Assembly: GCA_016212795.1 (NCBI GenBank)
Contig: JACRDT010000015.1
Location: 62,001 to 126,000, forward strand
Length of the DNA: 64,000 bases
Direction of reading: 5' to 3'
DNA from: Elusimicrobiota bacterium
GTDB lineage: Bacteria > Elusimicrobiota > Elusimicrobia > UBA1565 > UBA9628
How positions within the stretch are numbered: the stretch's first letter is position 1; each line of letters starts with the position of its first letter. Shown here piece by piece: positions 24,555 to 33,365 of this stretch. The translations under genes were made by a program, and so were the position numbers. The notes under the pieces were generated by a model, which was not told the DNA's origin, did not search any database, and saw only the letters and a program-made list of their open reading frames with translations.

Positions 24555-25354
24555 CAAAAACCGAACGCCGCATCCTGGTCGTCGACGACGAGCCTGTCAT
24601 CACCCTGGCGGTGCAGCGCGTCTGCGCCGAGGAAGGGCTGCGGGTCGACACGGCGGGCAGCGCCGCCGAAGGGTTCGCGCTGCTGGAGAAACGCGCCTAC
24701 GGGCTCATCATCAGCGACATCATGATGGCGGGCGTCGACGGCTTCGACCTGCTGCTGCGCGTCGCCAGCCAGGGCATCGCGACCCCGGTCGTCATGGTGA
24801 CCGGCTTCTCCACGGTCGAGAACGCCGTGCGCTCGATGGCCTCGGGCGCCGTGGACTTCATCCCCAAGCCCTTCACCGTCGAGGAGCTGATCGCCGTCGT
24901 GCGGCGCGGCCTGCGCCACGGCGAGCTGATGGCCAAGGCCCGCGCCGCCGAGCGGTCCCACCCGGCCCGCCCGGTCTTCACGCCCTGCCCCCGGGGCTGC
25001 CGCCGGCTGGGCACCATGAGCTGGGTCCGGCCCGACGCGGAAGGGACCGCCCTGGCGGGGCTGTGCGACCCCTTCTGCAAGACCGTGGCCGGCCTGCGGC
25101 GGCTCGAGCTGGCTCCCGCCGGCGGCGAGGTGGTCCAGGGCGGCCGCTTCGCCACGGTCGTCGCCGTGGACTCGCTCGCCCACGGGGCGATGGCCCCGGT
25201 CAGCGGCCGGATCCTCGAGGTCAACGCCCGGGCCGAGGCGCGCCCCGCGCTGGTCGAGGAGGACCCTTACGGGCAGGGCTGGCTGTACCGCGTCCTGCCG
25301 TCCGAGCCGGGCAGGGAGCTGGAGAGGCTGATCTCGTGCTCTTCCGGACTTTGA
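24551..25354 (+). CDS. Response regulator with GcvH-like (lipoyl-type) C-terminal domain
   Basis: 267 residues; ATG overlaps the kinase stop. Receiver at 1-125 with acidic DDE (12-14), phospho-acceptor Asp56 in IISDIMMAGVDG and Lys in IPKPFT. Instead of a DNA-binding domain there is a segment with CPRGCRR and CDPFCKT, then a fold like glycine-cleavage H protein: MAPVSGRILEVN and the DPYGQGWLYRV end motif. The lipoyl lysine (ESVKA in GcvH) is absent; the strand reads VDSLAHGA. So the output is probably protein binding, not lipoate transfer. Paired with the next gene, which has the same architecture. Confidence 0.8.
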   Translation: MTKTERRILVVDDEPVITLAVQRVCAEEGLRVDTAGSAAEGFALLEKRAYGLIISDIMMAGVDGFDLLLRVASQGIATPVVMVTGFSTVENAVRSMASGAVDFIPKPFTVEELIAVVRRGLRHGELMAKARAAERSHPARPVFTPCPRGCRRLGTMSWVRPDAEGTALAGLCDPFCKTVAGLRRLELAPAGGEVVQGGRFATVVAVDSLAHGAMAPVSGRILEVNARAEARPALVEEDPYGQGWLYRVLPSEPGRELERLISCSSGL

Positions 25355-25385
25355 TGACGGTCGCCGGTCGCCAAGGAGGTCGTTT

Positions 25386-26543
25386 ATGATGATAGCCATG
25401 CTGTTCCTGTCGGTCATCCTGTTCGTGCTGGCCGACCTGGGGGTGCGCGAGCTGCTCCGGCGGGCCCACGAGGGCAGGCAGCGCGCGGAGCGCGCCCAGG
25501 CGCTGACGGTGGGCCTGAGGCTCGACTGCACCCGCGAGTCGAAGACGCTCAAGCGCGTCGAGGTCCAGGACCCGTCGGCCAAGATCCTCTGCGTGGACGA
25601 CGAGGAGGTGGTGCTCGACAGCTTCCGGAAGATCCTGGTGCTCGACGGCTACTGCGTGGACACCGTGCAGACCGGCCAGGAGGCCCTCGGGCTCATCCAG
25701 AGCCACCACTACGACTTCGTCTTCACCGACCTCAAGATGCCGGCGATGGACGGCGTGGACGTCGTCAAGTCCGTCAAGCACCTGCGCCCCGACATGGACG
25801 TCGTGGTCATCACGGGCTTCGCGACCGTCGAGACGGCCGTCGACTGCATGAAGCACGGCGCGGTCGACTACGTCCAGAAGCCCTTCACGGAAGACGAGCT
25901 CCTGGCCTTCGCCAAGAAGGCCCTGATCAGGCGCAAGGACCGCATCGAGCGCCAGCTCAAGCCGCAGGTGAGCATCACCCACCTCTCGGAGGGCGGCCGC
26001 GCCCGGACGGGCGAGTTCTCCATCCCGGGCGGGGTCTTCGTCTCCGCGGGGCACTGCTGGGCGAGCCTGGCGCAGGACGGCACGGCGCGGGTGGGGCTCG
26101 ACGACTTCGCGAGGAAGCTGCTGGGGAGCATCGACGGCCTCGAGTTCCCCAACGTCGGCATGACGGTCAAGGCCGGGCAGCCCCTCTTCAGCGCCCGCCA
26201 GAAGAACCGCCGGGCCCAGTTCCACTCCCCGATCGGCGGCCGGGTGGTCAAGGTCAACGCCGCCCTCGGCAAGGACAGCGGCCAGCTGGAGTCCACGCCG
26301 TACCAGGGCAGCTGGGTCTGCGTCATCGAGGCCGGGAATCTCGACGGCGAGCTCCCGGCCCTGAAGATCGGCAAGGCCGCGGTGACCCTGTTCGAAGAGG
26401 ACATCGAGCGGGTCCGGGCCTTCCTGAGGACGGCGGCCAAGCCCTCGGACGCGCCGGACGGCTCGGAGCTGTGCGTGGGCGGGTTCGAACGCCTCGACGA
26501 CGCCCATTGGGACCTCGCGGTCAAGGAGTTCTTCCAGCGCTGA
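25386..26543 (+). CDS. Membrane-anchored response regulator with GcvH-like C-terminal domain
   Basis: 385 residues with AAGGAGG 5 nt before the ATG. A membrane helix (2-20) is unusual for a response regulator. Receiver at about 65-185 with the acceptor in FVFTDLKMPAMDG. Residues 210-350 resemble GcvH: VFVSAGHCWASL, ARVGLDDFARKLLGSID, FPNVGMTVKAGQPLF and HSPIGGRVVKVN. The lipoyl lysine position reads Asn by my alignment. With the preceding gene and the heme kinase it forms a signalling or assembly unit for the NrfD complex. Being at the membrane, it may act directly on that complex (inference). Confidence 0.8.
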   Translation: MMIAMLFLSVILFVLADLGVRELLRRAHEGRQRAERAQALTVGLRLDCTRESKTLKRVEVQDPSAKILCVDDEEVVLDSFRKILVLDGYCVDTVQTGQEALGLIQSHHYDFVFTDLKMPAMDGVDVVKSVKHLRPDMDVVVITGFATVETAVDCMKHGAVDYVQKPFTEDELLAFAKKALIRRKDRIERQLKPQVSITHLSEGGRARTGEFSIPGGVFVSAGHCWASLAQDGTARVGLDDFARKLLGSIDGLEFPNVGMTVKAGQPLFSARQKNRRAQFHSPIGGRVVKVNAALGKDSGQLESTPYQGSWVCVIEAGNLDGELPALKIGKAAVTLFEEDIERVRAFLRTAAKPSDAPDGSELCVGGFERLDDAHWDLAVKEFFQR

Positions 26544-26544
26544 G

Positions 26545-27468
26545 TTAACGCGCGCCGTCCCAGGTGACGGTGCCGTCGTCCAGGCCGCGCAGCGACTGCC
26601 CGACCTTCACGGCGGACGTCTTGGGCGCCTCCGCCGGCAGGGCGGGCCACCCGGCGACCTTGGCGCGGAACCCTTCCAGGACGCCCTCCCACCGGGCCAG
26701 GGTCCTGCGCAGGCGCTCCTTGCGCGCCGGCTCCCGGGCCTCCCGATGCAGCTCCCGGACAGGGCGGTACCGGTCGACCGAACCGGAGGCCCTCCATTCC
26801 TTGATCAGCCGCGCCGCCCTCTTCTCCCTCGACGCCTCGGGGTAGCCCTGGACCTGCCGCCACGCCAGCTCGAAGACCTGCTGGTCGTAGCCTTCCCGGA
26901 TCTGCTCGACGACCCGGTCGACGCCGCCCCGGGAGCGCAGCTGCATGTAGCGCAGCTCCGCCTCGAACGTCGAGCGCGGCACGCCCGGCCGCTGGCGCAG
27001 CTCGTGCTGCACGGCGAGCTCCGAGAAGAACGCCTCGCACTCGTTCTCGACGTGGTCCGGCAGGTCCCACTCCAGGTCCTGCCGGGCGTGCGTCCCCTCG
27101 TGGGCCAGGATGAGCGCGAGGAAGACCGCGGCCTGCGGCTCCCTGCGGAGCTCGGCCCCGCCCAGGCGCGAGAACACGATGACGGGCCGGCCCTCGCCGT
27201 CGCGGGCGAAGGCGCCGTGGTTGCCTTCCGGGAGGTTCGCGAACCGCAGGGGGATGGCCCGGTCCCTGACGAAAGCGGCGATCGGGGCGCCCGCCTCGGT
27301 GCTCTCCAGGAGCGCGACCGCCGCCTTCAGGGACGCGGTCTCCAGGAGAGAGGGCGTCGCCAGCTCGGCGGTCTCGTCGGGGCCGGCGGCATGGGCGCGG
27401 AAGACCGCGACGGCGCAGAGCAAGGGGAGCGCCAAGAACCAGCCGGTCTTCCCGCGCGGCCGTCGCAT
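26545..27468 (-). CDS. Secreted protein with zinc-peptidase-like HEGTH motif
   Basis: 307 residues; the ATG lies 7 nt after a perfect TATAAT. Signal peptide or anchor at 9-26 (GWFLALPLLCAVAVFRAHA). The segment LALILAHEGTHARQD resembles the HExxH zinc site, with Gly at one inner position, followed by NECEAFFSELAVQHEL, where a glutamate ligand could lie. The C-terminal half is Arg-rich and helical. I infer a gluzincin-like fold but cannot confirm activity. It converges on the regulator gene with a single base between the stops. Confidence 0.6.
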   Translation of the reverse strand: MRRPRGKTGWFLALPLLCAVAVFRAHAAGPDETAELATPSLLETASLKAAVALLESTEAGAPIAAFVRDRAIPLRFANLPEGNHGAFARDGEGRPVIVFSRLGGAELRREPQAAVFLALILAHEGTHARQDLEWDLPDHVENECEAFFSELAVQHELRQRPGVPRSTFEAELRYMQLRSRGGVDRVVEQIREGYDQQVFELAWRQVQGYPEASREKRAARLIKEWRASGSVDRYRPVRELHREAREPARKERLRRTLARWEGVLEGFRAKVAGWPALPAEAPKTSAVKVGQSLRGLDDGTVTWDGAR

Positions 27469-27475
27469 GGCCGTC

Positions 27476-27481
27476 ATTATA
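27476..27481 (-). promoter_or_regulatory. -10 element, probable leaderless promoter
   Basis: Perfect TATAAT on the minus strand, 7 nt before the ATG at 27468. Confidence 0.5.
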
Positions 27482-27539
27482 CCGCGGCGACCGGACCCAG
27501 CCCAGGGCCCTTGGTCCCCGCCCGACGCCGCCAAAAGGC

Positions 27540-29804
27540 CTACGGCCGTCCCGGGGCGGCGCTCGGCGCGGCGCCGGAGGGGCCATCGCCGGGCCCGACC
27601 TCGTAGACCGCGGTATCCGAATCGGGCTTGCCGTCGGGCGCGAGGCTGCGCCGCTCGAAGACCCTGCGCAGGTACCGCACCATGAACCGCTGCCAGACCT
27701 CCGTCTGTCCCCGGGTGAGCCTCAGGTACCGCCGGCCGGGCCCCTGCCAGCGGCCGAGCTCGAGCCTGTTGACGAGGACGTGGGTGATCCCGGCCCGGCC
27801 GAACTCCCGGCGCAGGTCCTCAGGCGTGGCGCAGCGCGCGAGCCACCACTGCAGGGGATATTCGTCGAAGTAGCTCATGACCACGGCCTCCCTGCGGCAG
27901 TAGTAGCGACGGCCCTCGCCCAGGAAGAGGACCTTGGCGTCCGCGGGCAGCGCCGAGTTGACGAATTCGAGGGCGGGGTAGACCGGGTTGTGGTAGAAGG
28001 GATGCGGGACCCTGAGGTACGACGCCGGGTCTTCGCGGCCGAGGACGACGCCGGTCGCTCCGAGGGCCTTGAACCAGGTCATCGCGTAGGCCAGCTGGAA
28101 CAGCAGGACGTACGCCAGCCCGGCCCTGAGGACGAGCCGGGCCCGGCTCGCGAACGAGAGCTCGAGACCCAGGCCCGTCAGGAGGCACGCCAGCGGCAGG
28201 TGCGGCATCACGAACCGGAACAGGCTCGACGACAGGCTCCACGACAGCCACAGCCCGGCCAGGGCCAGCCGGCAGAACGCCGGGGCGGGGAGCCCGAAGC
28301 GGCCCAGCAGCACGAACGGCAGGCTCAGCAGCAGCATCGGGCCGTGGTCCGGGTTCTCGAACGAGATGCGCCACGGGTGGCCGAGCCAGGCGAGGAAACC
28401 CTCCCGCGAGGAGAAGACCGCGGCGGGGTCGACGCCGTGCGCGTCCCCCATGAGCTCTTGCCACCTGGGCACCGGGAGGCCGGCGAAGCGCTCGTGGAGG
28501 AACGGGTAGACGGGGTTGCCGTAGTGCGCGACGTTCTTCGCGATCCACGGCGCGACGACCAGGGCCGCGGTCCCGGCGAAGACGGCCGCATCCCAGCGCC
28601 GGGGCCCCTGGCCCCGCCGGGCCCATAGGAGCGCCAGGCCCAGGACGGGGAGCAGCGGCCAGGCCTGGTATTTCGAGCCCATGGCGAAGCCCGTCAGCAT
28701 CCCCGCGCAGACGGCCCAACGGCGGGCAAGGCCGTCGCGGGCAAGGCCGTGGGCCAAGGCGACGAAGGCGGCCGTCTCGAACATGGCCTGCCCGTGCTCC
28801 ACGGCGGACATCCAGGAGAGCGACGCCGCGAACGGGATCCCGTAGAAGAGCGCGGCCGCCAGCAGGCCGGCGCCCCTGCCCCCGAACCGCCGGCCCAGGC
28901 AGAACGCCATGGTGGCCGTCTCGACCCCGAACGACCAATGCACCAGCCTGCAGAGGCGGTCGCCGTCGAGCGGAAGGGCCAGGCCGTAGAGCATCTGGAC
29001 CATGAGCGGGACCCCCGAATACAGGTTCTCCGGGGTCGGCACGACCCCGCCGCGCCTCCAGTAGAGGTCCGGCAAGGCCAGGTGGCAGACCAGGGCGTCG
29101 TGGAAGATCTCCGGCATGAGCGCCCCGAAGAAGTTGAAGGCCGCCTGGGCGGCCAGGATGGTGACGAGGAACCCTTCCCACGGCCCCCACCGCCGATACT
29201 CGCCGGCCGGCGCCTCCTGCGCGCCGCCCTCCCGCGCCGGCGCGGACGTTCTCCCCTCGCCGGTCCCTGAAGGACCCTTGGGAAGTCCGGAAGGGGCCGG
29301 CGGCGGGGAGCCCGGCGGCAGCCAGGCGAGCCCCAGCGAGACCCACCCGAGCCCAAGCAAAGCGGCCAGCGAGCCCAGCCGCCAGAGCCCCAGCAAGCCC
29401 AGGGCCAGCATGGACAAGCCCAAGACCCCCCAGCCGAGGGCCGAGCCCAGCAGGGCCCGCTCCAGCCCGTCGTCCGGGTCGAGCCTCATGCGCCGGAGGA
29501 TACGGCGGCCCAGCCCCCAAGCCGACCCATGGAGCAGCGCCAGCCAGGCGGCTCCGACGAAGGCCTGGGCCGCGGCCGAGGCCGTGGCCTGGCCCAGCGG
29601 GGGCAGGAGCGCGGGCCAGGAGGCCCAGAACCGCCAGAGCCGCAGCCCCGGCGCCTTCGCCTCATAGACGGCCCCGACGACGAGGACCCAGAGGAAGGCG
29701 GCCGCGGCGCAGGCCAGCGGGTGGAAGCTCCACCCGACGGAGCCCCCGGAGGAGGACGCCGGCCGCGGGTTCTCCCCGGGCGGCGGACGGCGATGCCTGC
29801 CCAT
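27540..29804 (-). CDS. Polytopic membrane protein, GT-C glycosyltransferase-like
   Basis: 754 residues with about 12 membrane helices and a soluble C-terminal domain (about 590-754). The first luminal loop carries MPEIFHDALVCHLALPDLYW, whose acidic residues sit where GT-C enzymes (ArnT/PMT type) keep their catalytic Asp. The segment GMLTGFAMGSKYQAWPLLPV also fits the group. Residues about 165-205 are a Pro/Gly/Ser/Ala-rich insert. The donor would be a polyprenyl-phosphate sugar and the acceptor an envelope glycan or protein; neither can be read from the sequence. ATG lies 8 nt after TATCAT, so it is probably leaderless. Confidence 0.7.
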   Translation of the reverse strand: MGRHRRPPPGENPRPASSSGGSVGWSFHPLACAAAAFLWVLVVGAVYEAKAPGLRLWRFWASWPALLPPLGQATASAAAQAFVGAAWLALLHGSAWGLGRRILRRMRLDPDDGLERALLGSALGWGVLGLSMLALGLLGLWRLGSLAALLGLGWVSLGLAWLPPGSPPPAPSGLPKGPSGTGEGRTSAPAREGGAQEAPAGEYRRWGPWEGFLVTILAAQAAFNFFGALMPEIFHDALVCHLALPDLYWRRGGVVPTPENLYSGVPLMVQMLYGLALPLDGDRLCRLVHWSFGVETATMAFCLGRRFGGRGAGLLAAALFYGIPFAASLSWMSAVEHGQAMFETAAFVALAHGLARDGLARRWAVCAGMLTGFAMGSKYQAWPLLPVLGLALLWARRGQGPRRWDAAVFAGTAALVVAPWIAKNVAHYGNPVYPFLHERFAGLPVPRWQELMGDAHGVDPAAVFSSREGFLAWLGHPWRISFENPDHGPMLLLSLPFVLLGRFGLPAPAFCRLALAGLWLSWSLSSSLFRFVMPHLPLACLLTGLGLELSFASRARLVLRAGLAYVLLFQLAYAMTWFKALGATGVVLGREDPASYLRVPHPFYHNPVYPALEFVNSALPADAKVLFLGEGRRYYCRREAVVMSYFDEYPLQWWLARCATPEDLRREFGRAGITHVLVNRLELGRWQGPGRRYLRLTRGQTEVWQRFMVRYLRRVFERRSLAPDGKPDSDTAVYEVGPGDGPSGAAPSAAPGRP

Positions 29805-29812
29805 GCCCCGAG

Positions 29813-29818
29813 ATGATA
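29813..29818 (-). promoter_or_regulatory. -10 element, probable leaderless promoter
   Basis: TATCAT on the minus strand, 8 nt before the ATG at 29804. Confidence 0.4.
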
Positions 29819-29864
29819 GCAGGTTTTTCCGCTGCGGCAGTCGCTTTGCCCGGATTCTCCATGA

Positions 29865-29870
29865 TATGAT
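29865..29870 (+). promoter_or_regulatory. -10 element of the seven-PAS kinase gene
   Basis: TATGAT, 44 nt before the ATG at 29915, which has a GGAGGATC ribosome-binding site. Confidence 0.4.
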
Positions 29871-29914
29871 TGACGGACGATCTTCATCACGAATACCCTG
29901 AGCCGGAGGATCCC

Positions 29915-32900
29915 ATGAAGACCTCAGCCCGTCCGAACCCCCTCAGCCTGGACTACCGCGCCCTGATCGACAACATCCAGGCCGGCATCACGGTCATCGG
30001 CAAAGACTTCCGCGTCCGCTCGGCCAACCTGGCCCAGGGGGCCTTCTTCAAGAAGGACCCGAAGACTTTCGTCGGCCGCTTCTGCTACGAGGCCTTCGAG
30101 AAGCGCAGGGAGGTCTGCCCCCATTGCCCCGGCGTGACCGCGATGAAGACCGGCAAGCCCAGCGAAGCGCTCGCCGAGGGGGTCCGGGACGACGGCTCGC
30201 GCTTCCCGGTCCTGGTCAAGGCATTCCCCCTGCTCTCCCCGGGCGACGAGCCCACCGGGTTCCTCGAGCTCGTCGAGGACCTCAGCGTCCGCTTGCGCGC
30301 GCGCCAAGAGCTGGGCTTCCAACACGCCCTGCTGCGCACCCAGCAGGAGGTCTCCCCCGACGGCATCCTGGTGGTGGACCCGGAGGGCAGGATGGTGTCC
30401 TTCAACCGGCGGTTCGTCGAGATGTGGGGCATCCCCGCCGAGATCGCGGCCTCCCGCTCGGACGAGCGGGCTCTCGCCCACGTCCTCGACAAGCTGGTTG
30501 ACCCCCGCGCCTTCCTGGCCAGGGTCCGGCACCTCTACAGGCGCCGGCGGCTGACGAGCCGCGAGGAGCTCGCCCTGAAGGACGGCCGGACCTTCGAGCG
30601 CCACTCCTCCCCCCTGCGGGGTCCGGACGGCGCCTACTACGGCAGGGTGTGGTTCTTCCGCGACATCACCGAGCGCGCCAGGGCGGAATCGGCCCTGCGG
30701 GACAGCGAGGAGAAGTTCAGGGCCGCCTTCGAGCTCGCCAAGGACCCGATCTTCTGGGCGGACGCCGCCACCGGCACGATCCTGAACTGCAATCGGGCGG
30801 CGGAGCAGCTGCTCGGCCGCCCCCGCGGCAAGATCATCGGCCTCCACCACACGACGCTGCATCCCCGGGAGCGCAGGGCCTTCTACCGCAAGCACTTCCG
30901 CGGCCACGCCCGGGCCGGGACCGCGCATGACGATCCCGCCGAGGTCATGTCGGCCTCGGGGCGCAGGATCCCGGTCCGCATCTCGGCGACGCGGCTGACC
31001 ATCGGCGGCCGCGACATCATCCAGGGCATCTTCCGCGACATCACCGACCGCGCGCGGGCCGAGGAAGGACTTCGAAAGAGCGAGGAGCGCTACCGCCGCA
31101 TCGTCGAGACCGCCAACGAGGGCATCGCCATGCTGGACCGGCGGCTCGTCATCAGCTACGCCAACGACCGGTTCTGCCGCATGCTCGGCCACGGGCCGGG
31201 GAAACTCGCCGGCCTGCACTTGTCGCGGATCGTCTTCGCCGATGAGTGGGGGCTCAAGCTGCGGCACATGGCCGCCCGCCGCCGCGGCGAGGGCGGGTCC
31301 TACGAGTGGCGCTACAGGCGCAAGGACGGCGGCGAGTGCTGGTGCCAGGTGTCCGGCACGCCGGTTCTCGACGGCAAAGGGCGCTTCACCGGCGCTTTCG
31401 CCATGTTCATGGACATCACGGCCCGCAAGCGGGCCGAGACCGAGCTCCGCAACAGCCGGCAGCTCTACAAGACCCTGGCCGACGGCACCCCGGACTTCGT
31501 CTACCTGCTCGACGCCGGGGGCCGGGTCCTCTACGCCAACCGCCGGCTGGCGCAGATGCCGGACCCGGTCGGCAAGGGGCAATCCGACCTCTTCCCTCCC
31601 CACATCGCCCGCAAGCACCTGGAGACGATCAGGAAAGTCCTGCGGACGGGCGCGCCGAGCATCCGGGAAGAGACCGTCGCCTGGCCCGGCAAAGCCACGG
31701 TCCTGGAGAACCGCCTGATCCCGCTGAGGGACCCCGACGGCCGGACCACCCGCCTGCTGGGCCTCTCCCGCGACATCACCCGGCGCAGACGGGCGGAGGA
31801 GGAGCTGCGCCGGAGCGAGGAGCGCTACCGCCGATTCATCGACACCTCCCAGGAAGGCTTCGGCTCCGTCGACCTGCGGGGCAGGATCACCAGCGTCAAC
31901 CCCCGCCTGGAGCGCATGTTCGGCTACGGCCCGGGGAAGATGCTGGGCCTCGACGTCCTCCGGGACCTCACCCTCCCGGAGGACCGGCCCAGGTTCGCCG
32001 GCCAGTTGAAGGCCCGGCGCCGCGGCGCCTCGGCCGTGTATGAGCAGCGCTTCCGCCGCAAGGACGGCTCCACCTTCTGGGCCCTGGTCTCCGGCGCGCC
32101 CATCAAGGACGACGCGGGGGCCGTGACCGGGAATTTCGCGATGATGACCGACATCACCGCGCGCAAGCGGGCCGAGGACGGCCTGCGCCAGAGCGAGGAG
32201 CGCTTCAAGGCCCTCATCGAATCCTCGTCGGTGGCCATCGCCCTCATCCGCAAGGAGAGGATCGTCCTGGCCAACAAGGCCTTCGCCGGTCTCTACGGCT
32301 TCCGGACCCCGCAGGACGCGGTCGGCGCCTCGGCGTTCTCCCTGGTCGCGCCGGGCGAGGTCCTTCGCATCCGCAAGCAGCATCATCACCGCATGGCCGG
32401 CAAGCCCGGCCCGGGGCAGGTCCCGGGACAGTTCGAGAGCGTGGCCCGGCGCAAGGACGGCTCCACGTTCCCCGTCTTCGCGCAGGTGGCCAAGATACCC
32501 CTGCCCGACGGCGACGCCCTGCTGGGCTACTTCACGGACATCACGGAACGCCGGAGAGCGGAGGACGAGCGCCGGGACCTGCGCAGCCGGCTGGCCTTGA
32601 GCCAGGAGACCGAGCGCAAGCGCCTGGCCCGGGAGCTCCACGACGGGGTCGGGCAGATCCTCTCCGGCATCAAGTTCAGCCTGCAAGCCCTGCCCAAGGA
32701 GGTCGCCACCGAGCCTTGGAAAGCCAGCGAGCATATCTTGAAGGCCGCGTCGCTCCTGGACCGCGCGATCGCCGAGATCCGCCGGGTCTCGCAGAACCTC
32801 ATGCCCTCCGAGCTTGAGGACCTAGGCCTCCAGCCCGCGCTCCAGAGCCTCCTACACCGGATCGAGCGCCGCTCCGGCCTTGAGGCGAAGTCCCGGTTCT

Positions 32901-33229
32901 CGGGCCTGCCCGGCCGGCTCGACCCCGACCTGTCGCTGGCCCTCTACCGCATCGCCCAGGAAGCGCTCAACAACGTGGAGCGCCACGCCCGGGCGAGGTC
33001 CGTGGAGGTGTCCCTGCGCCGGAGGCGAGGCTCCATCGAGCTCTCCGTCTCGGACGACGGGAAGGGGTGCGCCCCGGCCGGCGGGCCGCGCCGAAGGCGG
33101 CACGGCGGCCTGGGCCTGGGCAACATCTCCGAGCGGGCGGCGTCGCTGGGCGGCGACATGGAGTTCGATTCCAAGCCGAAGGGAGGGACCCGGCTCCTCG
33201 TCAGGGTCCCGCTGAAAGCGTCCCCCTGA
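29915..33229 (+). CDS. Seven-PAS NarL-type sensor histidine kinase
   Basis: 1104 residues, no membrane segment. PAS domains begin near residues 14, 139, 265, 390, 516, 634 and 760, most opening with SEERYR/SEEKFR and closing with a DIT(A/E)R linker. PAS1 carries CPHCPG, a cysteine pair seen in redox-type PAS domains. HisKA_3 follows: ERKRLARELHDGVGQIL with His909, and the HATPase has IAQEALNNVERHA and GGLGLGNISERAASLGG. NarL-type kinases phosphorylate LuxR-type regulators; none is nearby. It sits just before the cytochrome cluster in the same direction, so it may sense a condition relevant to that cluster. Confidence 0.9.
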   Translation: MKTSARPNPLSLDYRALIDNIQAGITVIGKDFRVRSANLAQGAFFKKDPKTFVGRFCYEAFEKRREVCPHCPGVTAMKTGKPSEALAEGVRDDGSRFPVLVKAFPLLSPGDEPTGFLELVEDLSVRLRARQELGFQHALLRTQQEVSPDGILVVDPEGRMVSFNRRFVEMWGIPAEIAASRSDERALAHVLDKLVDPRAFLARVRHLYRRRRLTSREELALKDGRTFERHSSPLRGPDGAYYGRVWFFRDITERARAESALRDSEEKFRAAFELAKDPIFWADAATGTILNCNRAAEQLLGRPRGKIIGLHHTTLHPRERRAFYRKHFRGHARAGTAHDDPAEVMSASGRRIPVRISATRLTIGGRDIIQGIFRDITDRARAEEGLRKSEERYRRIVETANEGIAMLDRRLVISYANDRFCRMLGHGPGKLAGLHLSRIVFADEWGLKLRHMAARRRGEGGSYEWRYRRKDGGECWCQVSGTPVLDGKGRFTGAFAMFMDITARKRAETELRNSRQLYKTLADGTPDFVYLLDAGGRVLYANRRLAQMPDPVGKGQSDLFPPHIARKHLETIRKVLRTGAPSIREETVAWPGKATVLENRLIPLRDPDGRTTRLLGLSRDITRRRRAEEELRRSEERYRRFIDTSQEGFGSVDLRGRITSVNPRLERMFGYGPGKMLGLDVLRDLTLPEDRPRFAGQLKARRRGASAVYEQRFRRKDGSTFWALVSGAPIKDDAGAVTGNFAMMTDITARKRAEDGLRQSEERFKALIESSSVAIALIRKERIVLANKAFAGLYGFRTPQDAVGASAFSLVAPGEVLRIRKQHHHRMAGKPGPGQVPGQFESVARRKDGSTFPVFAQVAKIPLPDGDALLGYFTDITERRRAEDERRDLRSRLALSQETERKRLARELHDGVGQILSGIKFSLQALPKEVATEPWKASEHILKAASLLDRAIAEIRRVSQNLMPSELEDLGLQPALQSLLHRIERRSGLEAKSRFSGLPGRLDPDLSLALYRIAQEALNNVERHARARSVEVSLRRRRGSIELSVSDDGKGCAPAGGPRRRRHGGLGLGNISERAASLGGDMEFDSKPKGGTRLLVRVPLKASP

Positions 33230-33261
33230 CTCAAGGTCCCATCTACAACAGGGCCATCTAG

Positions 33262-33276
33262 CCCCGGGAATCGGGG
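33262..33276 (+). terminator. Weak terminator-like hairpin
   Basis: CCCCG-GGAAT-CGGGG, 33 bp after the kinase stop. There is no T-tract, so this is tentative. The rest of the 136-bp gap (33230-33365) holds only the next promoter. Confidence 0.3.
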
Positions 33277-33310
33277 ACGGACGGCCCATCCCCAACCTCT
33301 TTTCATAGAC

Positions 33311-33316
33311 TACAAT
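33311..33316 (+). promoter_or_regulatory. -10 element of the cytochrome cluster
   Basis: TACAAT, 49 nt before the ATG at 33366, in a locally AT-rich patch. Confidence 0.4.
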
Positions 33317-33365
33317 TGATGAAATCGCTTATGCCGGACCACATCTCCATCCCAAGGACGAAGCC

